This document shows positions 55,061-63,669 of a stretch of 64,000 bases of DNA, one piece after another. The position numbers were made by a program, and so were the translations under genes. Each line of letters starts with the position of its first letter. The stretch's first letter is position 1. Origin of the DNA: Streptomyces coeruleorubidus (GTDB lineage Bacteria > Actinomycetota > Actinomycetes > Streptomycetales > Streptomycetaceae); assembly GCF_028885415.1 (NCBI RefSeq), contig NZ_CP118527.1, positions 7,750,001 through 7,814,000 of the forward strand, written 5' to 3'. The notes beneath the pieces were generated by a model that saw only the letters and a program-made list of their open reading frames with translations, did no database searches and was not told where the DNA came from.

Positions 55061-56167
55061 TTGACTTCCAGCTCTGCCTCATCCGTTTCCTCCGCGCTCG
55101 CCCCCTACGGCTGGGACGACGCGTGGGCGGACGAGTTCGCCCCCTACGTCACCGAAGGACTGCTGCCCGGACGCGTGATCCGGGTCGACCGCGGGCAGTG
55201 CGACGTCGTCACCGCCGACGGCGTGCTGCGCGCCGACACCGCCTTCGTCACCCCGCACGACCCCCTGCGGGTCGTCTGCACCGGCGACTGGGTCGCCGTC
55301 GAACCCGGCGGGAACCCGCGTTACGTCCGCGCGTATCTGCCACGCCGCACGGCGTTCGTCCGCTCCACCTCCTCCCAGCGGTCCGAGGGGCAGATCCTCG
55401 CGGCCAACGTCGACCACGCCATCGTCGCCGTGCCCCTCTCCGTCGAGCTCGACCTCGGGCGTATCGAACGGTTCCTCGCGCTCGCCTGGGAGTCCGGGGC
55501 GCAGCCCGTCGTCGTCCTCACCAAGGCCGACCTCGTGCCGGAAGCCGAAACCGTCGCCCACCTCGTCCAGGACGTGGAGACCAGCGCGCCCGGCGTGCCG
55601 GTGGTGCCCGTCAGCTCGCTGGGTGGGGACGGTCTCGACGTGGTCGCGGCGATCGTCGGCGGTGGTACGTCCGTGCTGCTCGGGCAGTCCGGCGCGGGCA
55701 AGTCGACCCTCGCCAACGCGCTGCTCGGCGAGGACGTCATGGTCGTCCAGGCCACCCGGGACGTCGACGGCAAGGGCCGCCACACCACGACCACCCGCAA
55801 CCTGCTCGCCCTGCCCGGCGGGGGCGTCCTGATCGACACACCCGGACTGCGGGGCGTCGGGCTGTGGGACGCCGAGAGCGGCGTCGGGCAGGTGTTCTCC
55901 GAGATCGAGGAACTGGCCGAGCGGTGCCGCTTCCACGACTGCGCCCACGAGGCCGAGCCCGGGTGCGCCGTGCTCGCCGCCATCGAGTCCGGTGAACTGC
56001 CGGAGCGGCGGTTGCACAGCTACCGCAAGCTCCTGCGGGAGAACCAGCGCATCGTCGCCAAGACGGACGCCCGGCTCCGGGCGGAGATCCGCAAGGACTG
56101 GAAGCGCAAGGGCGCGATCGGAAGGGCCGCGATGGAGGCCAAGCGCGGACCGCACTGGCGTTCGTAG
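55061..56167 (+). CDS. rsgA: ribosome small subunit-dependent GTPase RsgA
   Basis: 368 residues from the TTG at 55061, with GGAAGG seven bases upstream. N-terminal OB-like domain, then the circularly permuted GTPase order typical of RsgA/YjeQ: G4 VLTKADLV, G1 LLGQSGAGKSTL, G2-like HTTTTRN, G3 LIDTPGLRG. The C-terminal zinc site is C-X6-C-type (CRFHDCAHEAEPGCAV). It helps late assembly of the 30S subunit. A GTG upstream start would be possible but lacks homology. Confidence 0.93.
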   Translation: MTSSSASSVSSALAPYGWDDAWADEFAPYVTEGLLPGRVIRVDRGQCDVVTADGVLRADTAFVTPHDPLRVVCTGDWVAVEPGGNPRYVRAYLPRRTAFVRSTSSQRSEGQILAANVDHAIVAVPLSVELDLGRIERFLALAWESGAQPVVVLTKADLVPEAETVAHLVQDVETSAPGVPVVPVSSLGGDGLDVVAAIVGGGTSVLLGQSGAGKSTLANALLGEDVMVVQATRDVDGKGRHTTTTRNLLALPGGGVLIDTPGLRGVGLWDAESGVGQVFSEIEELAERCRFHDCAHEAEPGCAVLAAIESGELPERRLHSYRKLLRENQRIVAKTDARLRAEIRKDWKRKGAIGRAAMEAKRGPHWRS

Positions 56168-56239
56168 CCGCCCGGTGTCCGAAGCGCCGTGTCCGATTTC
56201 CGCCAGCGGCAGCCCCGTCGACGGCGGAGACTGGACACC

Positions 56240-57667
56240 GTGAGGGACGAGGACACAAGGGACGAAGACACGGGGGGAGACCCCCGGTACGAAGCCGTAC
56301 GCAGTCGTGACGGGCGTTTCGACGGCGCCTTCTTCTTCGCCGTCGAGACGACCGGCATCTACTGCCGGCCGAGCTGCCCCGCGGTCACCCCGAAGCGGGC
56401 CAACGTACGGTTCTTCGCCACGGCCGCCGCCGCGCAGAGCTCGGGCTTCCGGGCCTGCCGGCGGTGCCGGCCGGACGCCGTGCCCGGCTCCGCCGAGTGG
56501 AACGTCCGCGCGGACGTGGTGGGCCGGGCCATGCGGCTGATCGCCGACGGCGTGGTCGACCGGGAGGGCGTCGCCGGGCTCGCCGGACGGCTCGGCTACA
56601 GCGCACGGCAGGTGCAGCGGCAGCTCACCGCGGAGCTCGGCGCCGGGCCGGTCGCCCTCGCCCGCGCCCAGCGGGCCCACACCGCGCGCGTCCTGGTGCA
56701 GACCACCGACCTGCCGATCACCGAGATCGCGTTCGCCTCGGGCTTCGCCAGCGTGCGGCAGTTCAACGACACCATCCGGGCCGTGTACGCGTCGACCCCG
56801 AGCGAGCTGCGCGCCGCCGCACCGAAGAGCGGGCGGGCCCGTCGTACGGCCACCCCGAACGCCGGGATCCCGCTACGGCTCGCCCACCGCGGCCCCTACC
56901 AGGCCGGTACCGTCTTCGACCTGCTGGAACGCGAGGCCGTGCCCGGCATCGAGGAGGTCGGCGGCCCGCCCGGCGCACGCACCTACCGGCGCACGCTCCG
57001 CCTCCCGTACGGCACCGGCATCGTCGCCGTCGACGAACGCCCCGGCACCGCCAGGACCGGGTCCGGCGCCCACCCGGGCGGCTGGCTCGACGCCCGGCTG
57101 CACCTCACCGACCCCCGTGACCTCACCACCGCCGTACAGCGGCTGCGGCGGCAGTTCGACCTCGACGCCGACCCCTACGCCGTCGACGAGCGCCTCGGCG
57201 CCGACCCGGTGCTCGCCCCCTTGGTCGCCGCCCGGCCCGGCCTGCGCTCGCCGGGCACCGCCGACCCGGAGGAACTCGCGGTACGCGCACTGGTCGGCCG
57301 GGCGGAGGCGGAACGGCTCGTACGGCGCTACGGCAAGGCCCTCGACGCCCCCTGCGGCAGTCTCACCCACCTCTTCCCCGAGCCGGCCGTCCTCGCCGGC
57401 GCCGAACCCGGCGGCACCCTCGGCGCGCTCACCGCCGCCCTCGCCGACCACGCCGTACGCCTGGACCCCGGCGCCGACCGGGACGACGCGCAGGACGCCC
57501 TGCGTGCCGTGCCCGGCCTGGACGCCCGCACGATCGCCGAGATCCGCACCCGCGCCCTCGGCGACCCGGACGTGGCCCCACCCGGCGCCGACGTCCCCGA
57601 CAGCTGGCGCCCCTGGCGCTCGTACGCCCTGAACCACCTGCGCGCAGCAGGGAAGTGGGAGTTGTGA
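56240..57667 (+). CDS. Ada-AlkA fusion: DNA methylphosphotriester repair / 3-methyladenine glycosylase
   Basis: 475 residues from the GTG at 56240; a GTG at 56189 is also in frame without a clear ribosome binding site. The N-terminal Ada-type zinc domain has CRPSCPA and CRRCRPD (four Cys, the acceptor among them), then an AraC-type HTH (GLAGRLGYSARQVQRQL, FASGFASVRQFNDTIRAVY), then an AlkA-like HhH glycosylase ending in AALADHAVRL, AVPGLDARTIAEIRTRALGDPDVAPPG (catalytic Asp region). It removes alkylated bases and senses alkylation. Its stop overlaps the next gene's ATG (TGATG). Confidence 0.9.
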   Translation: MRDEDTRDEDTGGDPRYEAVRSRDGRFDGAFFFAVETTGIYCRPSCPAVTPKRANVRFFATAAAAQSSGFRACRRCRPDAVPGSAEWNVRADVVGRAMRLIADGVVDREGVAGLAGRLGYSARQVQRQLTAELGAGPVALARAQRAHTARVLVQTTDLPITEIAFASGFASVRQFNDTIRAVYASTPSELRAAAPKSGRARRTATPNAGIPLRLAHRGPYQAGTVFDLLEREAVPGIEEVGGPPGARTYRRTLRLPYGTGIVAVDERPGTARTGSGAHPGGWLDARLHLTDPRDLTTAVQRLRRQFDLDADPYAVDERLGADPVLAPLVAARPGLRSPGTADPEELAVRALVGRAEAERLVRRYGKALDAPCGSLTHLFPEPAVLAGAEPGGTLGALTAALADHAVRLDPGADRDDAQDALRAVPGLDARTIAEIRTRALGDPDVAPPGADVPDSWRPWRSYALNHLRAAGKWEL

Positions 57668-58152
57668 TGACCTCGACGTACTGGACGAACGTGGCCTCCC
57701 CGCTCGGGCCGCTGCTCCTCACCGCCGCCCCGGACGGCGCGCTGACCTCGCTGTCCGTGCCCGGGCAGAAGGGCGGACGCGTGGTGCGGGACGACTGGCG
57801 GCAGGACCCGGGGCCCTTCCGCGAGGCCGGGGAGCAACTCGCCGCCTACTTCGCCGGGGAACTGAAGGAGTTCCGGCTGGCGTGGCGCACCGACGGCTCG
57901 GTCTTCCGGGAGAAGGTCTGGGCCGCGCTGGACGACATCCCCTACGGCTCGACCGTGACCTACGGCGAGATCGCCGCGCGCATCGGAGCGTCCAGGGCGG
58001 CCGTACGGGCCGTGGGCGGGGCGATCGGCGCCAATCCGCTGCTGGTGCTCCGCCCGTGCCACCGCGTGATCGGGGCCGACGGGACACTGACCGGCTACGC
58101 GGGGGGCCTGGAGCGCAAGGTACGGCTGCTCACGCACGAGGGTGTCCTCTAG
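57667..58152 (+). CDS. ogt: methylated-DNA-[protein]-cysteine S-methyltransferase
   Basis: 161 residues from the ATG at 57667, coupled to the Ada-AlkA gene by a one-base stop/start overlap. It carries the winged-HTH fold and the acceptor motif RPCHRVIGADGTLTGYAGG with the reactive Cys. It transfers O6-alkyl groups from guanine onto itself irreversibly. The last 4 bases overlap the convergent DUF456 gene. Confidence 0.93.
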   Translation: MTSTYWTNVASPLGPLLLTAAPDGALTSLSVPGQKGGRVVRDDWRQDPGPFREAGEQLAAYFAGELKEFRLAWRTDGSVFREKVWAALDDIPYGSTVTYGEIAARIGASRAAVRAVGGAIGANPLLVLRPCHRVIGADGTLTGYAGGLERKVRLLTHEGVL

Positions 58153-58631
58153 GAGCTGAAAACGGCCCCCACCCATGCCGCCGCGATCACCTGGCAGGTG
58201 AACAGTTCCACCAGCACGCTGGAGCCGCCCGAGCGCATCGCCGTGCGCAGGGCCGCGACGGCTTCGGCGTGCCGGCCGAGGCGGAGGCGTTCGGCGAGGT
58301 AGATGCCGGCCAGGAAGCCGGGGATCGCGCCGATGACCGGGAGCAGGACGAAGCCGAGGGTGGATCCCGCTCCGGCGTAGCCCAGCATGCGGTGGGTGGC
58401 GCCGCTCGCCCGCAGCCGCCGGGGTGGCAGGGCCCAGCGCACGCCCTGGGAGACGAACATCAGGGCCGTGGCTCCCACCAGGACCCACCATGCGACCGGC
58501 TGCGGATCCTTCAGCGCCCACCACATGACCGCGGCCCACACCAGCAACGACCCGGGCACCGCGGGCAGCAGCACTCCGTACAGACCGAGCAGGATGACCA
58601 GCCCGACCAGCAGGAGGTCCCACACTCCCAT
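58149..58631 (-). CDS. DUF456 family membrane protein
   Basis: 160 residues with four to five hydrophobic helices: VWDLLLVGLVILLGLYGVLLPAVPGSLLVWAAVMWWAL, GASGATHRMLGYAGAGSTLGFVLLPVIGAIPGFLAGIYLAERL. The PxIPGSxL and GxxxGxxxGxxxLP patterns fit DUF456. Function unknown; found in many bacteria as an inner-membrane protein. Confidence 0.85.
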   Translation of the reverse strand: MGVWDLLLVGLVILLGLYGVLLPAVPGSLLVWAAVMWWALKDPQPVAWWVLVGATALMFVSQGVRWALPPRRLRASGATHRMLGYAGAGSTLGFVLLPVIGAIPGFLAGIYLAERLRLGRHAEAVAALRTAMRSGGSSVLVELFTCQVIAAAWVGAVFSS

Positions 58632-58841
58632 CCAACCAGCCTGCCGGAACGCGGGAGAAGGCGCAGGTCAGAAGCGTGTTCGTGGTCCAGACCCGCAGGT
58701 CAGCCGGTCGCGGCCACCGATACGCCCCATATCGCATGACCGTTCTACGGCTCACTCGACGCGCCGTTCGCGGTGCCGTGGAAGGCCGGTTTTTCCACAA
58801 GCCCCGTTTTCATCCGGCCCGTGCGGTGGACAATTAGGGGC

Positions 58842-60638
58842 ATGAGCCAGCAGGGGGGAAGGCCCACCGGTCCCGAGGACGACTGGTGGGGGCAGTTGTA
58901 CGACGACTCCACCGGCGACACGGGTCCCGCACCCGCACCCGATTCCCTCGACGACCGCTTCGCCTCGGCGGCGGGGGCGGTGGGCGACCGGGGCGTTTCC
59001 GTCTCCGGACCGGTGGTTCCGGCGCCTCGGGCAGGGGCCGACGACACCATGGACACCCCACGTGCCTCCGGCCCGCCACCGCAGCGCGCCCCCTGGGAAC
59101 CACCGCCCGCGCGGCCCACGGGCCCGGTGACCTTCCCGACCGCGGTGAAACGGCAGGGACGGGAGCGGGAACCCGGGGACGGTGAGCGGACACGGACGGG
59201 CGGGCGAACGCCCACGGGCGGCGCGGCCGGGTCGTCCACGCCCCACAGCCAGTCGGACAGTCCGGGGGAGCCCCCCGCGGCGACGATCCCCACCGCGCGG
59301 AAGTCCCCCGCCCCACCGACCGTCCCCCCGCCACCCCCGGCCCCTCCCTTCTGGCCGAGCCCCGAGGGCCGTTCCACCACGGCGGGCGCCCCGCCCAGGG
59401 GACCCACAGCGCCGACAGCCGAGCCCGGCCCCGGCGGGGCTGCGGCCGGTGCCCCCGATCCGGGCGGCGCTGAGTTCCCCGAGACCGAGCCCGACGAGGC
59501 CGCGATCCGCGTCCCCCGGGCCGGCGGGACCGCATCCCGCGCCCCAGCCGATCCGCCGCCCTCACCACCACGTCCCGCCGATCCGCCGCCCCCACCACGT
59601 CCCGCCGACCCGCCGCCACCACCACCGCCCGACCAGCCCGAACCCGCCTTCGAGCGCCCCGCGTACGCCCCCCGGCCGCGTGGCTACGTCGGCTCGCGGC
59701 CGCCCACCTACGATGCCGAACCCACCGCCCTCCCGCTCGCCGATCCCGATGAACTGGACGACCTGGTCGCGGACACCGAGCTCGACGGGGCCCGGTACGG
59801 GGCCTGCACGTTGCGGGCCGTGTCCGTGCGGGGGGACTCCGCGCGGTATCGGGGGGAGCCGCGGCGGGATTCGTTGCTGACCGCCCGGTTCGGCACCGGC
59901 GAGCAGGCGTTGCTGCTGGTGGCGATGGCGACCGGGACCCGGGCCACGCCGGGGGCGCACCGGGCCGCCGCCGAGGCCTGTCACTGGATCGGGCGGGCCG
60001 TCGGACGCAGTCACACGCGGCTCGTGGAGGACATAAGGGCGGGGCGGCGCGGCGACCTCAAGTCCGGGCTGCACCGCCTCACCGACCGCAGCCTCGGCAA
60101 GCTCCGCGCCAGCGCCGCCGAACAGGGCGTCGCCCCGGAGGAGTACGCGGCCGGCCTGCGCTGTCTGCTGCTGCCCGCCGACCCCGAGTGCCGTACCCGC
60201 GTCTTCTTCGGCGTCGGGTCCGGCGGGCTGTTCCGGCTGCGGGACGGCGAGTGGCAGGACATCGAACCGCAGGTCGCCGAGATCAAGGGCGAACCCGTCG
60301 TGGGATTCGGATCGCCGCCCTCCGAGACGCCCGAGGGCGACCGGCTCACCATGGACCTCGGCATACCGACCCCGCCCAGCCCCTACGAGCCGGCCCCGGA
60401 ACCACCCCGCGAACCCTTCCGCTTCCGTACCTCCGTCGCCCGCCCGGGTGACACGCTCCTCGTGTGCAGCGGCGGCCTCGCCGACCCGCTGCGCGGCGAA
60501 CCCGAACTGGGCGACTACCTCGCCGAGCGGTGGTCCCGCCCCGAGCCGCCCGGCCTCGCCGCGTTCCTCGCGGACACCCAAGTACGGGTCAAGGGTTACG
60601 CGGACGACCGTACGGCCGCGGCCGTTTGGGAGGCGTGA
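58842..60638 (+). CDS. proline-rich PP2C-like protein, probable pseudophosphatase
   Basis: 598 residues from the ATG at 58842. The first ~300 are disordered (Pro/Ala/Gly-rich, acidic patches, runs such as PPPPPP). The C-terminal ~280 follow the PP2C fold order: TLRAVSVRGDSARYRGEPRRDSLL, VAMATGT at ~360 where phosphatases have VADGMG, and TLLVCSGGLADP at ~542 where they have CSDGL. Two metal-binding Asp are therefore missing. It is likely a pseudophosphatase, acting as a binding or regulatory protein. Transcribed alone. Confidence 0.7.
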   Translation: MSQQGGRPTGPEDDWWGQLYDDSTGDTGPAPAPDSLDDRFASAAGAVGDRGVSVSGPVVPAPRAGADDTMDTPRASGPPPQRAPWEPPPARPTGPVTFPTAVKRQGREREPGDGERTRTGGRTPTGGAAGSSTPHSQSDSPGEPPAATIPTARKSPAPPTVPPPPPAPPFWPSPEGRSTTAGAPPRGPTAPTAEPGPGGAAAGAPDPGGAEFPETEPDEAAIRVPRAGGTASRAPADPPPSPPRPADPPPPPRPADPPPPPPPDQPEPAFERPAYAPRPRGYVGSRPPTYDAEPTALPLADPDELDDLVADTELDGARYGACTLRAVSVRGDSARYRGEPRRDSLLTARFGTGEQALLLVAMATGTRATPGAHRAAAEACHWIGRAVGRSHTRLVEDIRAGRRGDLKSGLHRLTDRSLGKLRASAAEQGVAPEEYAAGLRCLLLPADPECRTRVFFGVGSGGLFRLRDGEWQDIEPQVAEIKGEPVVGFGSPPSETPEGDRLTMDLGIPTPPSPYEPAPEPPREPFRFRTSVARPGDTLLVCSGGLADPLRGEPELGDYLAERWSRPEPPGLAAFLADTQVRVKGYADDRTAAAVWEA

Positions 60639-60732
60639 CGGCGTCTCATGTGACTTGAGGGAACCCGGAGGGATCTCATGAGACCGAAGGGGCAGACGAG
60701 AGCCATGGCCAAACAGAACGTCGCGGAACGGC

Positions 60733-61365
60733 TTACTTGGGCAGCTCCACAGAGAACACCGGACCCTCTGCGTTCGGATCCTCCGACCCGACGTAGCTCA
60801 CGGTCCCGCCCTCGTCGCCGACGTCGAGTACGAGCGTCCCGGTGACGGACTGACCCGGCTTGTACGTCGTGTCGAGATCCTGGCCTTCGCCGACACCCTC
60901 CAGCGTGGAGGCGTCCTGTGCGGCAGTGTCGGTGCTCTCCCACTGCATCATGCCGTAGGACGAGAACTCAGCCGGCGCCGTACCCACGTTCTTCAACGTC
61001 AGCGTCAGTTTCACGTACTCGCCGTTCTGCGGCTCGTTTGACGTGTCGATCTGCTCCGCAGTCACGTACTCCGCGCTGACGACCTTGACCGACATCTTCG
61101 ACGTGACCTTGTAGTTCTCGCCGTACTCGTCGGTCTTGCCAGTCTCGAACTCTCCCGTTTCCCCGACTTCCAGAACGGGACCAGGGGCGGACGAGGACCC
61201 CGTTTCCGACGGCTCCTCCGACGGCTGTTGCTCAATGGGCTCCGCTGAGGCGGACAGCTTCGGAGCCGCGTCGTCGCCGGAGTCGCTTGCTGACGAACAG
61301 CCCGTCAGCAGGACGGCGGATATCAGGACTGCCGGCACGCAGGCACGGCGAATGTAGGCGCGCAT
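60733..61365 (-). CDS. DUF4352-type lipoprotein
   Basis: 210 residues from the ATG at 61365. Signal with lipobox LLTGCSS (Cys near residue 21), an acidic Ser/Glu-rich linker and a C-terminal Ig-like DUF4352 domain: EYVKLTLTLKNVGTAPAEFSSYGMMQWES, YKPGQSVTGTLVLDVGDEGGTVSYVG. Anchored outside the membrane; role unknown. It is convergent with the PP2C-like gene. Confidence 0.8.
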   Translation of the reverse strand: MRAYIRRACVPAVLISAVLLTGCSSASDSGDDAAPKLSASAEPIEQQPSEEPSETGSSSAPGPVLEVGETGEFETGKTDEYGENYKVTSKMSVKVVSAEYVTAEQIDTSNEPQNGEYVKLTLTLKNVGTAPAEFSSYGMMQWESTDTAAQDASTLEGVGEGQDLDTTYKPGQSVTGTLVLDVGDEGGTVSYVGSEDPNAEGPVFSVELPK

Positions 61366-61516
61366 GGCGCATCCCCCCCATGACTCGGTGGCCTCCCCTG
61401 GCCACACGGAGCAGCAAGCGTAAGGCATCGGCGCAGGACGAGGAGGCGTTACGGCCTGGTCAGGAGGCACGCGCAGAGCCCGCCTTCCGAAGGACTGGCC
61501 ACGCAGGAGAGCCCGT

Positions 61517-61601
61517 GTGCTGCGCAGGGACAACTACGCATGCACCATGGTGTTCTCCGACGAGCGTGTCTGTGGGCTACCTGCTACAGACGGGGACCAT
61601 C
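61517..61601 (+). pseudogene. HNH endonuclease fragment
   Basis: VLRRDNYACTMVFSDERVCGLPATDGDH from the GTG at 61517 matches the first zinc-ribbon and DH of Streptomyces/phage HNH nucleases (RxxxYxCxxxx..C..PAxxVDH). The remaining helix (N-L-x-x-L-C-xxxH) is absent and no sensible continuation follows. A decayed gene, perhaps from a phage or a mobile element. The flanking 61366-61516 has no gene. Confidence 0.45.
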
Positions 61602-62082
61602 CAGATGTGCCGTCCGGAGAGGTTGGTGACGCGCGGACAGATGGGCGACTTCGGCGACGCGCCCGTGCCCGTGCCCGCCTTCAAGAAGACCACGACCACT
61701 GCCGTCAACAAGCTGTACCGGCCGGGAAACGACGGGCAAGACCGTCGTACTTCGGCCAACTTCACCGGACCGCCGCGCAGGGATACCGGCTGCCCCAGCC
61801 CTTCGCCGTGTACGGAAGGATCGGCAGCCGGCCATCGGCAGTTCGTCCGATCTCCGGCGGTCAGGATCCACAGCGGGACGCCCACCGGCTACCCTCTTGT
61901 CCCCCTCCTCCCCGCCGCCGTACCGCTCAGGAGCCCTCCGCCCGGCCCGCCGGCCCCGGCCACGTGGCCGAACACCCGGGGGTTGACGATTCGACATGAC
62001 TGTCGCGTTCCCGACGGGGCATGGATCCCCGTGAACGTGTTCGAGCTGGAGGGGAACCGACATCGGCGCGCAGGCGGGGGTC
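61602..62082. other. no supportable gene between the HNH remnant and the anti-sigma ATPase
   Basis: About 480 bp with a long frame open on the plus strand whose residues are low-complexity and not protein-like, apart from a short stretch (MGDFGDAPVPVPAFKKTTTTAVNKLYRP) that might be more HNH or phage-derived debris. No RNA gene or repeat was seen. Confidence 0.4.
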
Positions 62083-62565
62083 ATGGAGAGGCAGGCACGA
62101 GGAGGTGGTCCCATAACGATCGGGGCCTTCTCGGCGAAAACGGTGGAGGACAAGGCCGAAGACGTCACGGAGCAGGCGCCGGCGCCTCAGTTGAGGCGCA
62201 GACTCGGGCGGGCGGACCTACGGGCCGTGCCGGAGGCCCGCAGGGCCCTGCGGGAGCTGCTCGGGCAGTGGGGGAGGACCGCACGATCGGACGTGGCGGA
62301 ACTGCTCACCAGCGAACTCGTCACCAACGCGATCGTCCACACCGACCACGACGCGGTCCTGACGGCCACCGTCGGACCGCGTGGACTACGGGTGGAGGTA
62401 CGGGACTTCGTGGCCCGCCGACCCCGGCTGCGCGTACCGGTCGCCGACGACGGTACGAACGGCAGGGGCCTGTTCCTGGTGCAGTCCCTCGCGGACGCCT
62501 GGGGGGTCAGGGCGCACGGAGTGGGCAAGGCCGTCTGGTTCGAGCTGGAGGCCGAGGCGGCGTGA
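62083..62565 (+). CDS. HATPase anti-sigma regulatory factor (RsbW-like)
   Basis: 160 residues. N-box ELLTSELVTNAIVHTDHD (Asn), G1 VRDFVARRP and G2-like GTNGRGLFLVQSLADAWGV, a small standalone GHKL kinase of the Streptomyces HATPase_c_2 type. It may phosphorylate a STAS partner such as the protein at 44996, though the two are not linked. Start at the ATG at 62083, after GGCGGGGG. A strong hairpin follows. Confidence 0.88.
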   Translation: MERQARGGGPITIGAFSAKTVEDKAEDVTEQAPAPQLRRRLGRADLRAVPEARRALRELLGQWGRTARSDVAELLTSELVTNAIVHTDHDAVLTATVGPRGLRVEVRDFVARRPRLRVPVADDGTNGRGLFLVQSLADAWGVRAHGVGKAVWFELEAEAA

Positions 62566-62570
62566 ACGGA

Positions 62571-62603
62571 GAAGGGGCGCGGCCCGCAGGCCACGCCCCC
62601 TTC
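62571..62603. terminator. strong bidirectional hairpin
   Basis: Arms GAAGGGGCGCGGCC (62571-62584) and GGCCACGCCCCCTTC (62589-62603) around loop CGCA pair almost perfectly. It sits between two convergent genes (HATPase ending at 62565 and DUF2637 ending at 62623). It has no T-tract, so it may act by a hairpin alone or end transcription in both directions. Confidence 0.7.
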
Positions 62604-62622
62604 CCGGCTCCGTGCGGCTCGG

Positions 62623-63669
62623 TCAGCCGAACTGCTGCTCCAGGTCCTTGAGCTTGCGCTCCAGGGAATCGAGGCGCGGCAGCGCCATGGTGTCGTCCTC
62701 AGCGGTGAGGTCGACGGTCACCGGGTCAGCTCCGCGGCGAACGGGCTGAAGGGAGGGACGCGAGGGGACGGGCAGTTGCTCCGGCCCGGATATGGCAGGC
62801 TCCGCGGAGACCTGCGAGGAGCCGCGCTCCACCTGCACCTCCAGCTGCCGGCCGCCACCGCCACCGCGGCCGAGGTAGCCGCGGTGACCGCGGCTGATCG
62901 CCTTCAACTGGGCCCGCTCCACGCGCTGCTGGTCGCGGCGCCGCTGCCGGTCGGCGTCCTTCTTGCGCTTGTCCTCGCGCACCTCGTCGACGGCCTCGTC
63001 CAGGCTGCGCACACCCTCCAGGAGCATCAGCGACCAGGCCTTGTACGTCTCCCGGGGGGCCCGCAGCCAGCGCACGATACGGATCTGCGGCAGCGGGCGC
63101 GGCACCAGGCCCTGCTCCCGCAGGGCGGCCCGGCGGGTCTGCTTCAGCGCGCGGTCGAAGAGCACCGCCGCCGAGAGCGACATGCCCGCGAAGAAGTGGG
63201 GGGCACCCGCGTGGCCGGCGCCCCTGGGCGCGTGCACCCAGTTGAACCAGGCCGCGGCGAACGCGAACGTCCAGACCAGTATCCGGGAGCCGAGCGCGGC
63301 GTCACCGTGGCTGGCCTCGCGCACCGCGAGCACGGAGCAGAACATCGCCGCGCCGTCCAGGCCGAACGGGACGAGGTACTGCCAGCCGTCGGAGAGCCCG
63401 AGGTTCTGCTCGCCGAAGCCGACCAGGCCGTGGAAGGAAAGCGCGGCGGCGACGGCCGCGCAGCAGAAAAGAAGGACGTAGGAGACGGTGCCGTAGAGGG
63501 CCTCCTTGCGTCTGCGGCGTTCCTCGCTGCGCTCCCAGGAATCGTCCGCGCTCGTGTCTTTGACCGAGGAGCGCTTGCCGCGCGCGAGCACCGCCACCGC
63601 CGCCAGCATGCCCAGGAGAAGCACGGCGCCCGGAAGCAGCCAGTTCAGCGATATGTCGGTCAGTCTCAT
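62623..63669 (-). CDS. DUF2637 membrane protein (SpdA-like)
   Basis: 348 residues from the ATG at 63669 (AAGGA upstream). Four or more N-terminal helices (NWLLPGAVLLLGMLAAVAVLA, YGTVSYVLLFCCAAVAAALS, YLVPFGLDGAAMFCSVLAVREAS, FAFAAAWFNWVHA), matching DUF2637, which is common in Streptomyces chromosomes and mobile-element conjugation regions. A charged KR-rich region (VREDKRKKDADRQRRRDQQ) and an acidic C-terminal tail follow. Function unknown. Complete in this window. Confidence 0.8.
   Translation of the reverse strand: MRLTDISLNWLLPGAVLLLGMLAAVAVLARGKRSSVKDTSADDSWERSEERRRRKEALYGTVSYVLLFCCAAVAAALSFHGLVGFGEQNLGLSDGWQYLVPFGLDGAAMFCSVLAVREASHGDAALGSRILVWTFAFAAAWFNWVHAPRGAGHAGAPHFFAGMSLSAAVLFDRALKQTRRAALREQGLVPRPLPQIRIVRWLRAPRETYKAWSLMLLEGVRSLDEAVDEVREDKRKKDADRQRRRDQQRVERAQLKAISRGHRGYLGRGGGGGRQLEVQVERGSSQVSAEPAISGPEQLPVPSRPSLQPVRRGADPVTVDLTAEDDTMALPRLDSLERKLKDLEQQFG

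Noticed and set aside
61287..62651. A long plus-strand frame (454 codons) around the HNH remnant.
   Set aside because: It overlaps the well-supported HATPase gene in a different frame and shows no consistent protein domains.
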